A stretch of DNA of 64,000 bases from Bacillota bacterium (GCA_009711785.1 VENA01000024.1:36957-100956), one strand, 5' to 3'; shown: positions 17,389 through 28,028, counted from the stretch's first letter. Program-made: numbers and translations. Notes: generated from the letters alone by a model not told the origin.

Positions 17389-18108
17389 ATGTTATTAAAA
17401 AAAGAGAGAATACAAAGACTTAAAGAGTTACAGGAGAATGTGAAATATGATTTTAAGGATTTAGAGTTATTAAACAGAGCATTAACGCATAGTTCCTATG
17501 CAAATGAAAACAAAAAGAAGAATTTAAAATATAATGAGAGATTAGAATTTTTAGGGGATTCAGTTTTAGGATTAGTTATTAGTGATTATTTGTTTATTAA
17601 TTATCCTAAATATCCAGAAGGAGAATTAACTAAGATAAGGTCTTTAATCGTTTGTGAACCTTCTTTAGCGTCAATAGCAAAGGAAATTAAATTAGGTAAG
17701 TATTTATTATTAGGCAAAGGAGAAGAGGCAACTGGAGGTCGAGAACGCATATCAATTCTAGCAGATGCCTTTGAGGCAGTAATAGGGGCAATCTATCTTG
17801 ATGGAAAGTTAAAACATTCAAGAAAATTCATATTAAATAGTTTAAATAAAATAATAGAGGATTCGGTGAAGGGAAAATTATTTTTAGACTATAAAACGCA
17901 ATTGCAAGAGTATATACAAAAGAATAGTGATTCGAATATTGAATACAGTGTGACTAAAGAAATAGGACCTGATCATAATAAAATATTTTATATAGAGGTT
18001 AAAAATGGAGAAAAAGTGTTGGGGATTGGAAAAGGTAAAAGTAAAAAGGAAGCAGAACAAAACGCAGCAAGATCAGCATTAATAAAAGTAGGAGATATTA
18101 ATGAGTAA
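17389..18108 (+). CDS. rnc: Ribonuclease III
   Basis: RNase III cuts double-stranded RNA, including 30S pre-rRNA and structured messages. The 239-residue protein has the endonuclease signature NERLEFLGDSVLG (from residue 49), a second acidic active-site segment ADAFEAVIGAIYLDG and a C-terminal double-stranded RNA-binding domain (YKTQLQEYIQK to KKEAEQNAARSAL). ATG 17389 follows TTGGAGG; a TTG at 17377 is part of that site. The end overlaps the radical SAM gene by eight bases. The leader carries a long hairpin that may be its own target. Confidence 0.97.
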   Translation: MLLKKERIQRLKELQENVKYDFKDLELLNRALTHSSYANENKKKNLKYNERLEFLGDSVLGLVISDYLFINYPKYPEGELTKIRSLIVCEPSLASIAKEIKLGKYLLLGKGEEATGGRERISILADAFEAVIGAIYLDGKLKHSRKFILNSLNKIIEDSVKGKLFLDYKTQLQEYIQKNSDSNIEYSVTKEIGPDHNKIFYIEVKNGEKVLGIGKGKSKKEAEQNAARSALIKVGDINE

Positions 18109-19195
18109 AAAACATTATATAATACCAATTTTTGTTCCTCATTTGGGATGTCCTAATGACTGTGTTTTTTGTAATCAAAGGAAGATAACAGGCTTAAGTA
18201 CTAATATGACAGGCAGAGATGTAAAAAAAATTGTAGAATCTTATTTAAAGACTATACCAAAAGAAAATACAAAAGTAGGGCTTGCTTTTTATGGAGGAAG
18301 CTTTACTGGAATTGATAAAAAAATACAAAAAGAGCTTATATCTACAGCTAATAATTATAAAAAATATGGATTAATAGATAGTATAAGATTATCAACAAGA
18401 CCTGATTATATTAACGATGAAATATTAAATTATTTAAGGAAAATGTGTGTAGATACTATAGAATTAGGTGTACAATCTTTAGATGAAAAAGTTTTAGAAA
18501 ACTCTTTAAGAGGACATACAAGCAAAGATGTATATGAAGCTGTAAAACTAATAAAAAAGTATAAATTTAAGTTAGGATTACAAATGATGACTGGACTACC
18601 AGGTGATACTTTAAAAAAATCCTTAGACACTGGGATTAAAATAGCTAAATTAAAGCCTAACTTCACGAGGATATACCCAACGTTGACGGTAAAAGAAACA
18701 GAGCTACAAAGGCTATATAATAAAGGTGAATACAAACCATTTACTTTAGATGAAACTATTAGTTTGTGTAGTGATTTATTAATGTTATTTGAATCAAATA
18801 ATATAGAAGTTATAAGAATTGGTTTGCAGAATACAGAAAACATTTCACCTAATAAAGATGTAGTTGCTGGGCCCTTTCACTCGTCTTTAAGACAGCTCGT
18901 TGAATCTAGAGTATATAGAATTATTTTAGATGAAATTATAAAAACATTTACAGATAAAGCTTATGAAACGTTAGTTATAAGTGCTAATAAAAAAGAAATA
19001 AATTATATAATTGGATATAAAGCCATAAATACTAAGTATTTAAAAAGAAAATATGGATTTGAAAAAATTAATTATAAAAAAATTAAGTTATCTAAAAATA
19101 TTATTTACGTAGAAACAGATGGATTTAAAAAGAAGGTTGATAGGTATAATATTATTAAAAAATATTTACAAGATAAAAATTTATTATTATCATAA
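18101..19195 (+). CDS. Radical SAM protein, Elp3-like, without an evident acetyltransferase domain
   Basis: The protein (364 residues) has the radical SAM cluster motif CPNDCVFC (Cys near 17, 21 and 24) for a [4Fe-4S] cluster, FYGGSFTG, the LSTRPDYIN and ELGVQSLDE segments, and QMMTGLPGDT, all typical of the Elp3/ELP3-like family. The remaining C-terminal region (GPFHSSLRQLVESRVYR) is short and I do not recognise a full GNAT domain, unlike true Elp3. In Clostridia a gene of this type regularly sits between rnc and smc. A tRNA-modifying role is possible by family but unproven. It overlaps the rnc stop, so coupling is likely. Confidence 0.85.
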   Translation: MSKKHYIIPIFVPHLGCPNDCVFCNQRKITGLSTNMTGRDVKKIVESYLKTIPKENTKVGLAFYGGSFTGIDKKIQKELISTANNYKKYGLIDSIRLSTRPDYINDEILNYLRKMCVDTIELGVQSLDEKVLENSLRGHTSKDVYEAVKLIKKYKFKLGLQMMTGLPGDTLKKSLDTGIKIAKLKPNFTRIYPTLTVKETELQRLYNKGEYKPFTLDETISLCSDLLMLFESNNIEVIRIGLQNTENISPNKDVVAGPFHSSLRQLVESRVYRIILDEIIKTFTDKAYETLVISANKKEINYIIGYKAINTKYLKRKYGFEKINYKKIKLSKNIIYVETDGFKKKVDRYNIIKKYLQDKNLLLS

Positions 19196-19200
19196 TATTT

Positions 19201-19245
19201 ACCTTCAGTTGAGGAAGGTTTCCTAAAAAGGGAACCTTCTAGTTT
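19201..19245 (+). terminator. Hairpin after the radical SAM gene, with a competing alternative stem
   Basis: GAAGGTTTCC (19214-19223) pairs with GGGAACCTTC (19230-19239), followed by a weak T-rich stretch. The preceding ACCTTC (19201-19206) can instead pair with GAAGGT (19214-19219), so two mutually exclusive folds exist upstream of smc. Confidence 0.6.
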
Positions 19246-19283
19246 AATTAATAGACAAATAGGGACTATGTGAGGTGCTAAAA

Positions 19284-22200
19284 ATGTATTTAAAAAGATT
19301 AGAATTACAGGGGTTTAAGTCCTTTGCAGATAAAACTGTTATAGATTTTGAAAATGAAATTACTGGAGTAGTAGGGCCAAATGGAAGTGGTAAGAGTAAC
19401 ATTTCTGATTCTATTAGATGGGTTTTAGGTGAACAGAGTGCAAAAACATTAAGAGGAAGTAAAATGGAGGATATTATTTTCGCCGGAACATCATCTAGGA
19501 GACCATTAGGTTTTGCAGAAGTTACTTTAGTTTTAGATAATAAAGATTCAGCTATGCCTATTGATTATACAGAAGTTAGTGTAACTAGAAGAGTCTTTAG
19601 ATCCGGTGAAAGTGAATATTATATTAATAAAACAGGCTGTAGATTAAAAGATATTAAAGAATTATTTATGGACACTGGTGTTGGTATTGATGGATACTCC
19701 ATAATAGGACAAGGGAAAATAGATGAAATATTAAGTTCAAAATCAGAAGATAGAAGAAATTTATTTGAAGAAGCTGCAGGGATTGTAAAATATAAGACTA
19801 GAAAAAACCAGTCAGAGAAGAAATTAAATAAAACAAAGGATAATTTATTAAGAATAAATGATATTATAACTGAGTTAGATAAACAAATAATGCCATTAAA
19901 ACAGCAATCGAAAAAAGCTCAAGAGTATTTAAATCTTTCTAGTGATTTAAAGGATTTAGAAGTAAGCTTGTATACAAGGGAAATAAAGAGATTAAATGAA
20001 CAATCTAAACACTTAGAAAATCAAAAGGAATTGATTGAAAAACAGTTAAAATATAATGAAGAAAAGAAAAATGAAATTGATGAAAATTATAATAAAATTA
20101 AAAAGAACTTAGAGGCTGTTGAGAGTAAGATAGAACAAGTACAAAACTTAAGATATAAAACTCAAAGTGAATTAGAAAGAAAAGAAAGTGAGATTAAACT
20201 TAATAATGAGAAAATAACTTTTTTAAAAAAGGAATTAAATAGACTAAATTTAGAAAAAGAACAACTTAATGATAACATAGAAGAATATCAAAATGAAATT
20301 AAAAATATATCACAGCAAAAAAAAGAAATGGAAGGAAAAATTCAAGATGAAAATTTATTACTTTCCAAAAAACAAGAAGAATTAAAAGTCATAGAAAGTA
20401 AAATAATGAACAATGAAAAAGAAATTGAAGAAAAGAAAAGTGATATTATACAAGTACTTAATGATATTGCCGACAAAAAAAGTGAAATTAACACTCTTAA
20501 TTCTTTCAATGAAAATATAGAAAAGCAAATTAAAGAATTATTAAAAGAAATTGATGAAAAAGAAATTTTAACAAAGGAAAAAGAAAAAGATATACTTAAG
20601 TCAGAAGATAAAATCCTTGATAAAAAGAAAACTATTAAAAATCTTTTAGATGAAAAGGAAAATATAAAAAATGACAAAGAAGATACAAAGGTTAAATTAG
20701 ATAAGCTAATAAGAGAAAAAAATAACTTAAAGGGAGAAATACAAGGGAAAATCTCTAGATATAATTTACTTAATGATATGAAAAGGGAATATGAAGGTTT
20801 TTATAGAAGTGTAAAGAATACCCTTAAAGCTTGTAGAAACAATACTCATTTAGGTAAAGGAGTTAGGGGAGTTATAGCTGAGTTAATTTCAGTTGATAAA
20901 AATTTAGAAAAAGCGATAGAAATATCATTAGGTTCTAATCTTCAAAATATAGTCACTGAAACTGAAGAAAATGCAAAGAATATAATTAACTATTTAAAGA
21001 AAAATAAATTAGGAAGAGTAACATTTTTACCAATGACTTCAATAAAGGGTAGAACATTAAACTTGAATAAAAGAAGGGTACTAGATATAAATGGAGTAAT
21101 AGGTATAGCTTCAAATTTAGTAAAATATAAAGAGGATTACGAAGAAATATTTAAATATTTATTAGGAAGAATTTTAATAGTAAAAGATATTAACGTAGGG
21201 ATCAAAGTAGCAAAATTATGTAATCATTCCTTTAGAATAGTATCTTTAGATGGAGACGTATTAAACCCTGGAGGTTCTTTAACCGGTGGGAGTTATAATT
21301 CAAGAAACACTAAATTATTAGGACGAAAGAGACAAATAAAAGAATTAAAATCTGAAATTAAAGAATATAAAGCTAAATATAAAGAAATAGATCAAAAGGT
21401 AAATAAAAAAGATGAAAAATTAAGAGATCTGGAAAAAACACTTAATGACTTAGTAGAAAGAATAAATGTGGAAAATATAGAGTTAACTAAACTTGAAAAT
21501 ATTTATAGTAAAGAAGTAGATACAAAAGATAATTTAACTAAAGAAATAAAAATGTTAAAAGAAGAGTTAAAACAGCTTAATAAACAGAATGAGGAAACAA
21601 CTGTTAATAAAAGCACTTTGATTAAGGATTTAAATAAATTAAAAGAAAAAAATAACTTAACTCAAGATACTATTGATAATATGATGGAAGATTTTGATGA
21701 AGAGAAACAAAAGAAAGAATCTCTATCTAAAGATATAACAGAAATAAAAGTTAAAAGTGCTTCTTATAAACAAGAGATGGTCTCATTTAAAAATAGTCTT
21801 GAACAAATAAATAAAAATATACAGAAAATAAAAGAAAATTTAAATACAAAGAAGAATGAATATAAAGAGAATGAAAAAGAAATTGAAGAACTTAAAAATA
21901 ATCAAAGTAAACTTAATAATGAAAAAGATAAGTTAAAAAACCTATTATCAGAATATGATTCTAAGGTTACTGAGTCAAAAAATAAAAAGGTAACTTTATC
22001 AAATAAGTTTGATAATCAACAGGCAATTTTAAAGGATATGGACAAGAAAATAAATGATCTTCAAAAGAGTTTAAACACCCTTGATATAAAACAGACTAAA
22101 TATAATATGCAACTAGAAAATTACAATAATAAACTCTGGGATGAATATGAAATGACATATAAAATGGCTTTAAATTCTAAAAAGGAAATAGAAAATGTAA

Positions 22201-22865
22201 CAAAAGTACAAAGTGAAATAAGAAATTTAAAAAGAAAAATTAAAAATTTAGGAAATGTTAATATAAACTCAATAAAGGAATATAAAGATGTAAAGGAAAG
22301 ATATGAGTTTTTAAATGAACAGAGAGAAGATTTACTTAAAGCTAAGGAATCTTTGAAAAAAGTAATAAAAGATATGGAAGTGAAGATGAAAGAACAATTT
22401 ATTTCTAATTTCCATATAATTAAAGAAAATTTTAAAGAAGTGTTTAATAAGTTATTTGGAGGTGGAAAAGCAGATATATATCTTGAAGATGATGAGGATG
22501 TTTTAGGAAGTGGGATTGAAATAATAGCCCAACCTCCAGGAAAGAAATTGCAAAACATTTCACTTTTATCAGGTGGAGAAAAAGCCCTTACAGCAATAGC
22601 ATTATTATTTGCAATTCTAAAGTTAAAGCCAACTCCTTTTTGTATCTTAGATGAGATAGAAGCGGCTTTAGATGATGCTAATGTATACAGATTTGCAGAC
22701 TATCTTCAAGAGTATAGTAATAAAACACAATTTATAGTCATAACACACCGAAAAGGAACAATGGAATCAGTGGATACACTTTATGGTGTGACTATGGAAG
22801 AAAAAGGAGTTAGTAAATTAGTATCAGTAAAATTAACAGAAAAACTAAAAGAAAAAGTTAGTTAG
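19284..22865 (+). CDS. smc: Chromosome segregation protein SMC
   Basis: SMC forms the condensin complex with ScpA and ScpB and organises newly replicated chromosomes. The 1193-residue protein has the ATP-binding head with Walker [10 protein letters not shown] near residue 33, two long coiled-coil arms rich in K and E, a hinge in the middle ([10 protein letters not shown] to GGSLTGGS), and the C-terminal head with signature [14 protein letters not shown] and Walker [19 protein letters not shown] 19284 lies six bases after GAGGTG; a GTG at 19275 is part of that site. It is followed 12 bases later by ftsY. Confidence 0.98.
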   Translation: MYLKRLELQGFKSFADKTVIDFENEITGVVGPNGSGKSNISDSIRWVLGEQSAKTLRGSKMEDIIFAGTSSRRPLGFAEVTLVLDNKDSAMPIDYTEVSVTRRVFRSGESEYYINKTGCRLKDIKELFMDTGVGIDGYSIIGQGKIDEILSSKSEDRRNLFEEAAGIVKYKTRKNQSEKKLNKTKDNLLRINDIITELDKQIMPLKQQSKKAQEYLNLSSDLKDLEVSLYTREIKRLNEQSKHLENQKELIEKQLKYNEEKKNEIDENYNKIKKNLEAVESKIEQVQNLRYKTQSELERKESEIKLNNEKITFLKKELNRLNLEKEQLNDNIEEYQNEIKNISQQKKEMEGKIQDENLLLSKKQEELKVIESKIMNNEKEIEEKKSDIIQVLNDIADKKSEINTLNSFNENIEKQIKELLKEIDEKEILTKEKEKDILKSEDKILDKKKTIKNLLDEKENIKNDKEDTKVKLDKLIREKNNLKGEIQGKISRYNLLNDMKREYEGFYRSVKNTLKACRNNTHLGKGVRGVIAELISVDKNLEKAIEISLGSNLQNIVTETEENAKNIINYLKKNKLGRVTFLPMTSIKGRTLNLNKRRVLDINGVIGIASNLVKYKEDYEEIFKYLLGRILIVKDINVGIKVAKLCNHSFRIVSLDGDVLNPGGSLTGGSYNSRNTKLLGRKRQIKELKSEIKEYKAKYKEIDQKVNKKDEKLRDLEKTLNDLVERINVENIELTKLENIYSKEVDTKDNLTKEIKMLKEELKQLNKQNEETTVNKSTLIKDLNKLKEKNNLTQDTIDNMMEDFDEEKQKKESLSKDITEIKVKSASYKQEMVSFKNSLEQINKNIQKIKENLNTKKNEYKENEKEIEELKNNQSKLNNEKDKLKNLLSEYDSKVTESKNKKVTLSNKFDNQQAILKDMDKKINDLQKSLNTLDIKQTKYNMQLENYNNKLWDEYEMTYKMALNSKKEIENVTKVQSEIRNLKRKIKNLGNVNINSIKEYKDVKERYEFLNEQREDLLKAKESLKKVIKDMEVKMKEQFISNFHIIKENFKEVFNKLFGGGKADIYLEDDEDVLGSGIEIIAQPPGKKLQNISLLSGGEKALTAIALLFAILKLKPTPFCILDEIEAALDDANVYRFADYLQEYSNKTQFIVITHRKGTMESVDTLYGVTMEEKGVSKLVSVKLTEKLKEKVS

Positions 22866-22877
22866 GGAGGATTACTT

Positions 22878-23900
22878 ATGTTTAAAAATATATTTAAAAA
22901 GAATAAAGAAAACGAAGAACAGAAAAATGAAGAAATACAGCAAGTTGAAGAGACTAAAGATAATAATGAAGAAAATAATAAATCTGGTTTATTAGGTAAA
23001 TTGAAAAAGGGATTAGAAAAAACAAGAAAAGGAATTACAGAAAAAGTTGATGATATATTAAAGTCTTATACTAAAATAGATGAAGAGCTATTTGAAGATA
23101 TAGAAGAAGTTTTAATTACTGCAGATGTTGGAGTTAATACTACTATGAGGATAATTGATGATGTTAAAGATAAGGTGAAGGAACAAAAGATCACAGAGGC
23201 TAAGGAAATAAAAAGTTTACTAAAAGAAGAATTAGTTGAAATTTTGACTGAAGTTGAAGGTAGTCAAGAACTAAATATAGAACCTAGTCCATCTATTATG
23301 CTTGTAGTTGGAGTTAATGGAGTTGGGAAAACAACAACAATAGGGAAATTAGCATCTAGATTAAAAAAAGAAGGAAAGAAAGTTTTAATTGCTGCCGGTG
23401 ATACATTTAGAGCAGCTGCTATAGAACAATTAAATGAGTGGTCAAATAGAGCAGGGGTAGACTTAATATCCCATAATGAAGGAGCAGATCCAGCTGCAGT
23501 AATATTTGATGGTATTCAAGCAGCTAAGGCTAGAAAAGCTGATGTTTTGATTTGTGATACAGCAGGAAGACTTCATAACAAAAAAAACCTGATGAATGAA
23601 TTAAATAAGATTTTTAGAATAGTAGGAAGAGAATACCCAGAAGCAAAAAAAGAAGTTATGCTAGTTGTAGATGCCACAACAGGACAAAACGCAGTGATAC
23701 AAGCAAAGTTATTTAAAGAAGCATGTGATATAACAGGGATTGCTCTAACAAAATTAGATGGTACAGCTAAAGGTGGGGTTGTATTAGCTGTTCAGTCTGA
23801 ACTTAAAGTTCCTGTTAAGCTTGTAGGAGTAGGAGAAGGAATTAATGATTTACAAGATTTTGAGCCTAATGATTTTGTAGATGCACTTTTTCCAGAATAA
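22878..23900 (+). CDS. ftsY: Signal recognition particle receptor FtsY
   Basis: FtsY is the membrane-associated SRP GTPase that docks Ffh-bound ribosomes to the translocon. The 340-residue protein has a short acidic N-terminal segment rich in E, N and K (about 1-40), the four-helix N domain, then the G domain: GVNGVGKTTTIGKLA, the insertion segment GDTFRAAAIEQL, DTAGR, TKLDGTAKGG and a closing GVGEGINDLQDF. The N-terminal acidic part is short, as in most Firmicutes. ATG 22878 follows GGGAGG. The smc-ftsY pair is standard. Confidence 0.97.
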   Translation: MFKNIFKKNKENEEQKNEEIQQVEETKDNNEENNKSGLLGKLKKGLEKTRKGITEKVDDILKSYTKIDEELFEDIEEVLITADVGVNTTMRIIDDVKDKVKEQKITEAKEIKSLLKEELVEILTEVEGSQELNIEPSPSIMLVVGVNGVGKTTTIGKLASRLKKEGKKVLIAAGDTFRAAAIEQLNEWSNRAGVDLISHNEGADPAAVIFDGIQAAKARKADVLICDTAGRLHNKKNLMNELNKIFRIVGREYPEAKKEVMLVVDATTGQNAVIQAKLFKEACDITGIALTKLDGTAKGGVVLAVQSELKVPVKLVGVGEGINDLQDFEPNDFVDALFPE

Positions 23901-23904
23901 ATAG

Positions 23905-23933
23905 TTGACAAGTATGAAATTGTGTTATAGAAT
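23905..23933 (+). promoter_or_regulatory. SigA promoter for ylxM-ffh
   Basis: TTGACA (23905-23910), 17 bases, TAGAAT (23928-23933), directly after the ftsY stop. Confidence 0.75.
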
Positions 23934-23979
23934 GAGTCTGTCAAGGAAATGACTTTACACCTAACAAAGGGTGATAATA

Positions 23980-24360
23980 ATGTTTGAAAAAGTAGTAGAA
24001 ATAGGATACATGTTTGATTTTTACGGAAAATTGTTAAGCAAAAAACAGCGCTCTGCTATTGAATTATATTATATTCACGATTTGTCTCTTAGTGAAATAG
24101 GAGAACAACTTAAAATAAGTAGACAAGGAGTTTATGATACTTTAAAAAGAGCTGAAAAGAAATTATATAATTTTGAAGAGAAACTTAGACTAGTAGATAA
24201 ATTCAAACAAAAGAATGCTAAGGTAAAGAGCATATTAAATCATCTTGAAGTTATTAATAAAGAAATAGAAAAGTGCAATCATCTAGATTTACAAAAAAGT
24301 GTAAAAGAAATTGAAAAAATTATTTCAGATATATTGGAAAGCAGTCAGGAGGTTAAATAA
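23980..24360 (+). CDS. ylxM: YlxM family DNA-binding protein, SRP-associated
   Basis: YlxM proteins are small helix-turn-helix proteins encoded just before ffh in Firmicutes and reported to modulate SRP activity. The 126-residue product contains a sigma-70 region 4-like helix-turn-helix (KQRSAIELYYIHDLSLSEIGEQLKISRQGVYDTLKRAEKKL) and a C-terminal coiled coil. I prefer ATG 23980, after AAAGGGTGAT; a GTG at 23971 is also in frame. Its stop codon abuts the ffh start with no gap. Confidence 0.9.
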   Translation: MFEKVVEIGYMFDFYGKLLSKKQRSAIELYYIHDLSLSEIGEQLKISRQGVYDTLKRAEKKLYNFEEKLRLVDKFKQKNAKVKSILNHLEVINKEIEKCNHLDLQKSVKEIEKIISDILESSQEVK

Positions 24361-25701
24361 ATGGTTTTTGAAAGTTTAGCTGAAAAACTTCAAAATTCAC
24401 TAAGTAAGTTAAAGGGTAAAGGAAAATTAAACGAAAAAGACGTTAACGCTGCTATGAGGGAAGTTAAACTTGCTTTGTTAGAAGCGGATGTGAATTTTCG
24501 TGTTGTTAAAAACTTTATAAAAAAAGTTAAAGAAAGAGCCATAGGCCATGAAGTAATGGATAGTTTAACTCCAGGACAACAAGTAATTAAGATAGTTAAT
24601 GAAGAATTAACAAACCTTATGGGTGAGACTGAAAGCAAATTAAATTTTTCTTCAACACCCACAGTTATAATGATGTGTGGTTTGCAGGGTGCAGGTAAAA
24701 CTACTACGACTGGAAAATTAGGAGTTTTACTTAAAGATAAAGGGAAAAGACCTTTGTTAGTAGCATGTGATGTTTATAGACCAGCTGCAATTAAACAGCT
24801 ACAGGTTGTAGGGAAACAAGTAGATTTACCAGTTTTCTCAATGGGAGATAAACAGAATCCAGTAAATATCGCTAAAGCATCTATAGAACATGCAAAGAAA
24901 AATGGTAATGATGTAGTTATTCTAGATACAGCAGGTAGACTTCATATAGATGAAGATTTAATGGATGAACTTAAAGATATAAAAACAAATCTAACGCCAG
25001 ACGAAATTTTATTAGTTGTAGATGCTATGACTGGTCAAGATGCCGTTAATGTTGCTAAAACATTTAATAATGAGTTAGAAATAAATGGTGTAGTTTTAAC
25101 TAAGTTAGATGGAGATGCTAGAGGTGGAGCTGCTTTATCAATCAGATCAGTCACCGAAAAACCTATAAAATTTGTAGGTATGGGTGAAAAAATGAACGAA
25201 TTAGAAGCATTTCATCCAGATAGAATGGCATCCCGAATATTAGGTATGGGCGATGTTTTAAGTCTTATAGAGAAAGCTCAAGCTAATATTGATGAAAAGA
25301 AAGCTAAAGAATTAGAAAAAAAATTAAGAACGTCACAGTTTACATTTGATGACTTTTTAGATCAATTAGAACAAATGAAAAATATGGGACCACTTAATCA
25401 AATACTAGAAATGATTCCTGGTGTTAATTCTAAGCAGTTAAAAAATTTAAATGTTGATGATAAGGATCTTGTTCATATAGAGGCTATTATAAAATCTATG
25501 ACAAAGAAAGAGAGAAATGACCCTTCAATAATAAAAGGAAGCAGAAGAAAGAGAATAGCAGAGGGTAGTGGTACTAGTATACAAGAAGTTAATAAATTAT
25601 TAAAACAATTTAAAGAAACTAGAAAAATGATTAAGAAATTCTCAGGCATGGAAAAAAGCATGAAAGGTAAAGGAAAAATGAATTTTCCTTTCTTTAAATA
25701 A
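24361..25701 (+). CDS. ffh: Signal recognition particle protein Ffh
   Basis: Ffh binds SRP RNA and signal sequences of nascent membrane and secreted proteins. The 446-residue protein has the N domain, G domain ([14 protein letters not shown] near residue 107, [30 protein letters not shown]) and the methionine-rich M domain ([18 protein letters not shown], then [16 protein letters not shown] for RNA binding, and a basic tail). ATG 24361 directly follows the ylxM stop; the AGGAGG site lies inside the end of ylxM. No SRP RNA gene is seen nearby. Confidence 0.98.
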   Translation: MVFESLAEKLQNSLSKLKGKGKLNEKDVNAAMREVKLALLEADVNFRVVKNFIKKVKERAIGHEVMDSLTPGQQVIKIVNEELTNLMGETESKLNFSSTPTVIMMCGLQGAGKTTTTGKLGVLLKDKGKRPLLVACDVYRPAAIKQLQVVGKQVDLPVFSMGDKQNPVNIAKASIEHAKKNGNDVVILDTAGRLHIDEDLMDELKDIKTNLTPDEILLVVDAMTGQDAVNVAKTFNNELEINGVVLTKLDGDARGGAALSIRSVTEKPIKFVGMGEKMNELEAFHPDRMASRILGMGDVLSLIEKAQANIDEKKAKELEKKLRTSQFTFDDFLDQLEQMKNMGPLNQILEMIPGVNSKQLKNLNVDDKDLVHIEAIIKSMTKKERNDPSIIKGSRRKRIAEGSGTSIQEVNKLLKQFKETRKMIKKFSGMEKSMKGKGKMNFPFFK

Positions 25702-25727
25702 TTATAGTTTTAAAAGGAGGTGAAATA

Positions 25728-25997
25728 ATGTCAGTAAAAATCAGATTAAAAAGAATGGGTGCTAAGAAAAAACCTTTTTATAGAATAGTTGTAGCAGATT
25801 CTCGTTCACCTAGAGATGGAAGATTCATCGAAGAATTAGGATTCTATAATCCTGTTGCAGAGCAAAAGGAAATAAGAATAGATGATGAAAAAGCTATCAA
25901 ATGGTTAAAGAATGGAGCTAAGCCTACTGATACTGTATTAGGACTTTTCAAGAAAAATGGTGTTATTGAAAAATTTGAAGAATCTAAGAAAGCGTAG
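25728..25997 (+). CDS. rpsP: 30S ribosomal protein S16
   Basis: The 89-residue small-subunit protein begins [42 protein letters not shown] in the family pattern. ATG 25728 follows AAAGGAGGTG. It heads the conserved rpsP-khpA-rimM-trmD-rplS string of 30S and 50S maturation genes. Confidence 0.98.
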   Translation: MSVKIRLKRMGAKKKPFYRIVVADSRSPRDGRFIEELGFYNPVAEQKEIRIDDEKAIKWLKNGAKPTDTVLGLFKKNGVIEKFEESKKA

Positions 25998-26019
25998 TTA
26001 GCTTTCAGGGGGTGAAATA

Positions 26020-26247
26020 ATGGGTGAATTAGTTGAAACAATTGCGAAAGCACTTGTTGATAATCCAGAAGAAGTTAAAGTCAATGAAGTTGAAGGTACT
26101 CAATCAGTTATTATTGAACTAAAGGTAGCCCCAGATGATATGGGAAAAGTAATAGGTAAACAAGGAAGAATAGCTAAGGCTATTAGAACTGTTGTTAAAG
26201 CTGCAGCTATTAAAGAAAATAAGAGAGTAGTAGTAGAAATTATATAA
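26020..26247 (+). CDS. khpA: KhpA, KH-domain RNA-binding protein
   Basis: The 75-residue protein is a single KH domain with the GKVIGKQGRIAKAIRTVVKAAA loop. In Firmicutes KhpA (YlqC) pairs with KhpB (Jag) to bind RNA and affect cell elongation. ATG 26020 follows AGGGGGTG, 22 bases after rpsP. Position between rpsP and rimM is standard. Confidence 0.93.
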   Translation: MGELVETIAKALVDNPEEVKVNEVEGTQSVIIELKVAPDDMGKVIGKQGRIAKAIRTVVKAAAIKENKRVVVEII

Positions 26248-26248
26248 T

Positions 26249-26282
26249 AAAGGAATTAGTTAAACTAATTCCTTTATTTTTC
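26249..26282 (+). terminator. Terminator after khpA
   Basis: AAAGGAATTAGT (26249-26260) and ACTAATTCCTTT (26264-26275) form a 12-bp stem followed by ATTTTTC. Confidence 0.82.
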
Positions 26283-26346
26283 TATATGTATAATGAAATT
26301 TCTTTAGGAAATAATGTTTAATATCTCATTTAATGAGGTGAGTAAA

Positions 26347-26850
26347 ATGGTTGAAAAGATTAAAATTGGTAAAATAATAAATACCCATGGTATTAAAGGT
26401 GAGATTAAAGTATTACCTTTAACAGATGATTTAGATAGATTTAATGAATTAGAAAATTTTTATATACAAGGCGAAAAAGAAAAGTTTAAAACTGAAAAGG
26501 TAAGATATAATAATAAAAATAATGTATTAATTAAAATAAATGGATATGATAACATAAACGAAGTTTTAAAATATAAAGGTAAATATATTTTAGTAGATAG
26601 AAAAGATGTTGTGGATTTGCCAGAAAATTCATTTTTTCTCTTTGAAATTAAGGGTTTAAAGGTTTATGATACAGATAATAAAAAAATTGGAGTTATCAAA
26701 GATATTTTAACTTCAAGTGCTAATGATGTATACATAATAAAGGACAATGAGAAGGAATATTTAATACCTGCATTAAAGCATATAATAAAGGAAGTTAATA
26801 TAAATGAAGGTAAAATGATAATTGATCCTTTAGAAGGAATGATAGAATGA
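26347..26850 (+). CDS. rimM: Ribosome maturation factor RimM
   Basis: RimM binds S19 and helps maturation of the 30S head. The 167-residue protein starts IKIGKIINTHGIKGEIKVLPLTDD and ends with the PRC-barrel domain (FFLFEIKGLKVYD to LIPALKHIIKEV). ATG 26347 is well spaced from GAGGTGAG; an ATG at 26314 further upstream in frame has no site. Its TGA overlaps the trmD ATG (ATGA), so the two are coupled. An upstream TATAAT at about 26291 may start this unit. Confidence 0.95.
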   Translation: MVEKIKIGKIINTHGIKGEIKVLPLTDDLDRFNELENFYIQGEKEKFKTEKVRYNNKNNVLIKINGYDNINEVLKYKGKYILVDRKDVVDLPENSFFLFEIKGLKVYDTDNKKIGVIKDILTSSANDVYIIKDNEKEYLIPALKHIIKEVNINEGKMIIDPLEGMIE

Positions 26851-27578
26851 AAATAGATGTATTAACTTTATTTCCAGAGATGTTTAATGGAGTATTAAAT
26901 GAAAGTATTATAGGTAGGGCAATTGATAATAATATAGTTGATATTAACTATACAAATATAAGAGATTACTCCAACAATAAACATAATAAAGTGGATGATT
27001 ATCCCTTTGGAGGGGGGCCTGGAATGGTAATGAAACCTGGGCCTATTCATAGAGCTATTGAGGATGTTAAATCTAAAGACTCAAGGGTAATATATTTAAC
27101 TCCTAAGGGGAAGGTTTTTAATCAATCTATGGCACAAGAATTATCTAAAGAAAGCCATTTAATCTTTTTGTGTGGTCATTATGAAGGTATTGATAATAGA
27201 GTAATAGATAATTATGTTACCGATTGTGTATCTATAGGTGATTTTGTTATGACTGGAGGAGAACTTCCTGCAATGGTAGTAATTGATTCTACAGTTAGAT
27301 TATTACCTGGTGTATTAAGTTCTAAAAATGCTTATATGGATGAATCACATTATGAAGGTATATTAGAATATCCTCAATATACACGACCTAGAACTTATGA
27401 AGGTAAGACAGTACCAGAGGTTTTATTAAGTGGAAATCATAAAAAAATTAAAGAGTGGAAAAAATACGAAGCTCTAAAAAATACTTATGAAATAAGACCA
27501 GATTTGTTAGAGAAAAAAAATCTGACTAAAGAAGAGCATAAACTTTTAGAAAAAATAAAAAAGGAAATTGGTAAATAA
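26847..27578 (+). CDS. trmD: tRNA (guanine37-N1)-methyltransferase TrmD
   Basis: TrmD methylates G37 next to the anticodon and prevents frameshifting. The 243-residue SPOUT-family protein has the knot motifs DDYPFGGGPGMVMKPGP, LCGHYEGIDNRV and SIGDFVMTGGELPAM, plus the DESHYEGILEYPQYTRP segment. The start overlaps rimM by four bases. Confidence 0.98.
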   Translation: MKIDVLTLFPEMFNGVLNESIIGRAIDNNIVDINYTNIRDYSNNKHNKVDDYPFGGGPGMVMKPGPIHRAIEDVKSKDSRVIYLTPKGKVFNQSMAQELSKESHLIFLCGHYEGIDNRVIDNYVTDCVSIGDFVMTGGELPAMVVIDSTVRLLPGVLSSKNAYMDESHYEGILEYPQYTRPRTYEGKTVPEVLLSGNHKKIKEWKKYEALKNTYEIRPDLLEKKNLTKEEHKLLEKIKKEIGK

Positions 27579-27581
27579 AAG

Positions 27582-27610
27582 TTGTGTTAAAAAGGAATTT
27601 ATGCTATAAT
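27582..27610 (+). promoter_or_regulatory. SigA promoter for rplS
   Basis: TTGTGT (27582-27587), 17 bases, TATAAT (27605-27610) with an extended TGC before the -10, immediately after the trmD stop. Confidence 0.75.
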
Positions 27611-27616
27611 AATTTG

Positions 27617-27680
27617 GGTAACACGGACGGTCCTCTATCTAAGTAGGTAAGAACGTCTAGGCAGAAGGGAGGTAAAAAAT
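27617..27680 (+). ncRNA. Putative L19 ribosomal protein leader
   Basis: The 5' leader between the promoter and rplS is more GC-rich than its surroundings. GGACG (27625-27629) can pair with CGTCT (27654-27658), with an inner CCT/AGG stem. Firmicutes rplS is known to have an autoregulatory L19 leader RNA; position and fold fit, but I did not match it to the covariance model. Confidence 0.5.
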
Positions 27681-28028
27681 ATGAATATTATTAAAATGCT
27701 TGAACAAGAACAGTTAAAAAATGATTTGCCAGAAATTAATCCTGGAGATACTGTACAAGTACATTATCACATCAAAGAAGGTAATAGAGAAAGAATCCAG
27801 GTATTTGAAGGTACTGTAATGAAAAAGCAAGGAAAAAGCTCAAGAGCAACTTTCTCAGTAAGAAGAATATCATATGGTGTAGGAGTAGAAAGAACTTTCC
27901 CACTACACTCACCTAAGATTGAGAAGGTAGTTGTAACTAGACAAGGTAAAGTAAGAAGAGCTAGACTTAACTACTTAAGAGGAAGAACAGGAAAAGGTGC
28001 AAGAATAAAAGAAAAGAAAAACTATTAA
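27681..28028 (+). CDS. rplS: 50S ribosomal protein L19
   Basis: The 115-residue large-subunit protein at the 30S-50S interface shows [26 protein letters not shown] and [42 protein letters not shown] 27681 follows GGGAGG. It has its own promoter, structured leader and terminator, consistent with separate feedback control from trmD. Confidence 0.98.
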   Translation: MNIIKMLEQEQLKNDLPEINPGDTVQVHYHIKEGNRERIQVFEGTVMKKQGKSSRATFSVRRISYGVGVERTFPLHSPKIEKVVVTRQGKVRRARLNYLRGRTGKGARIKEKKNY

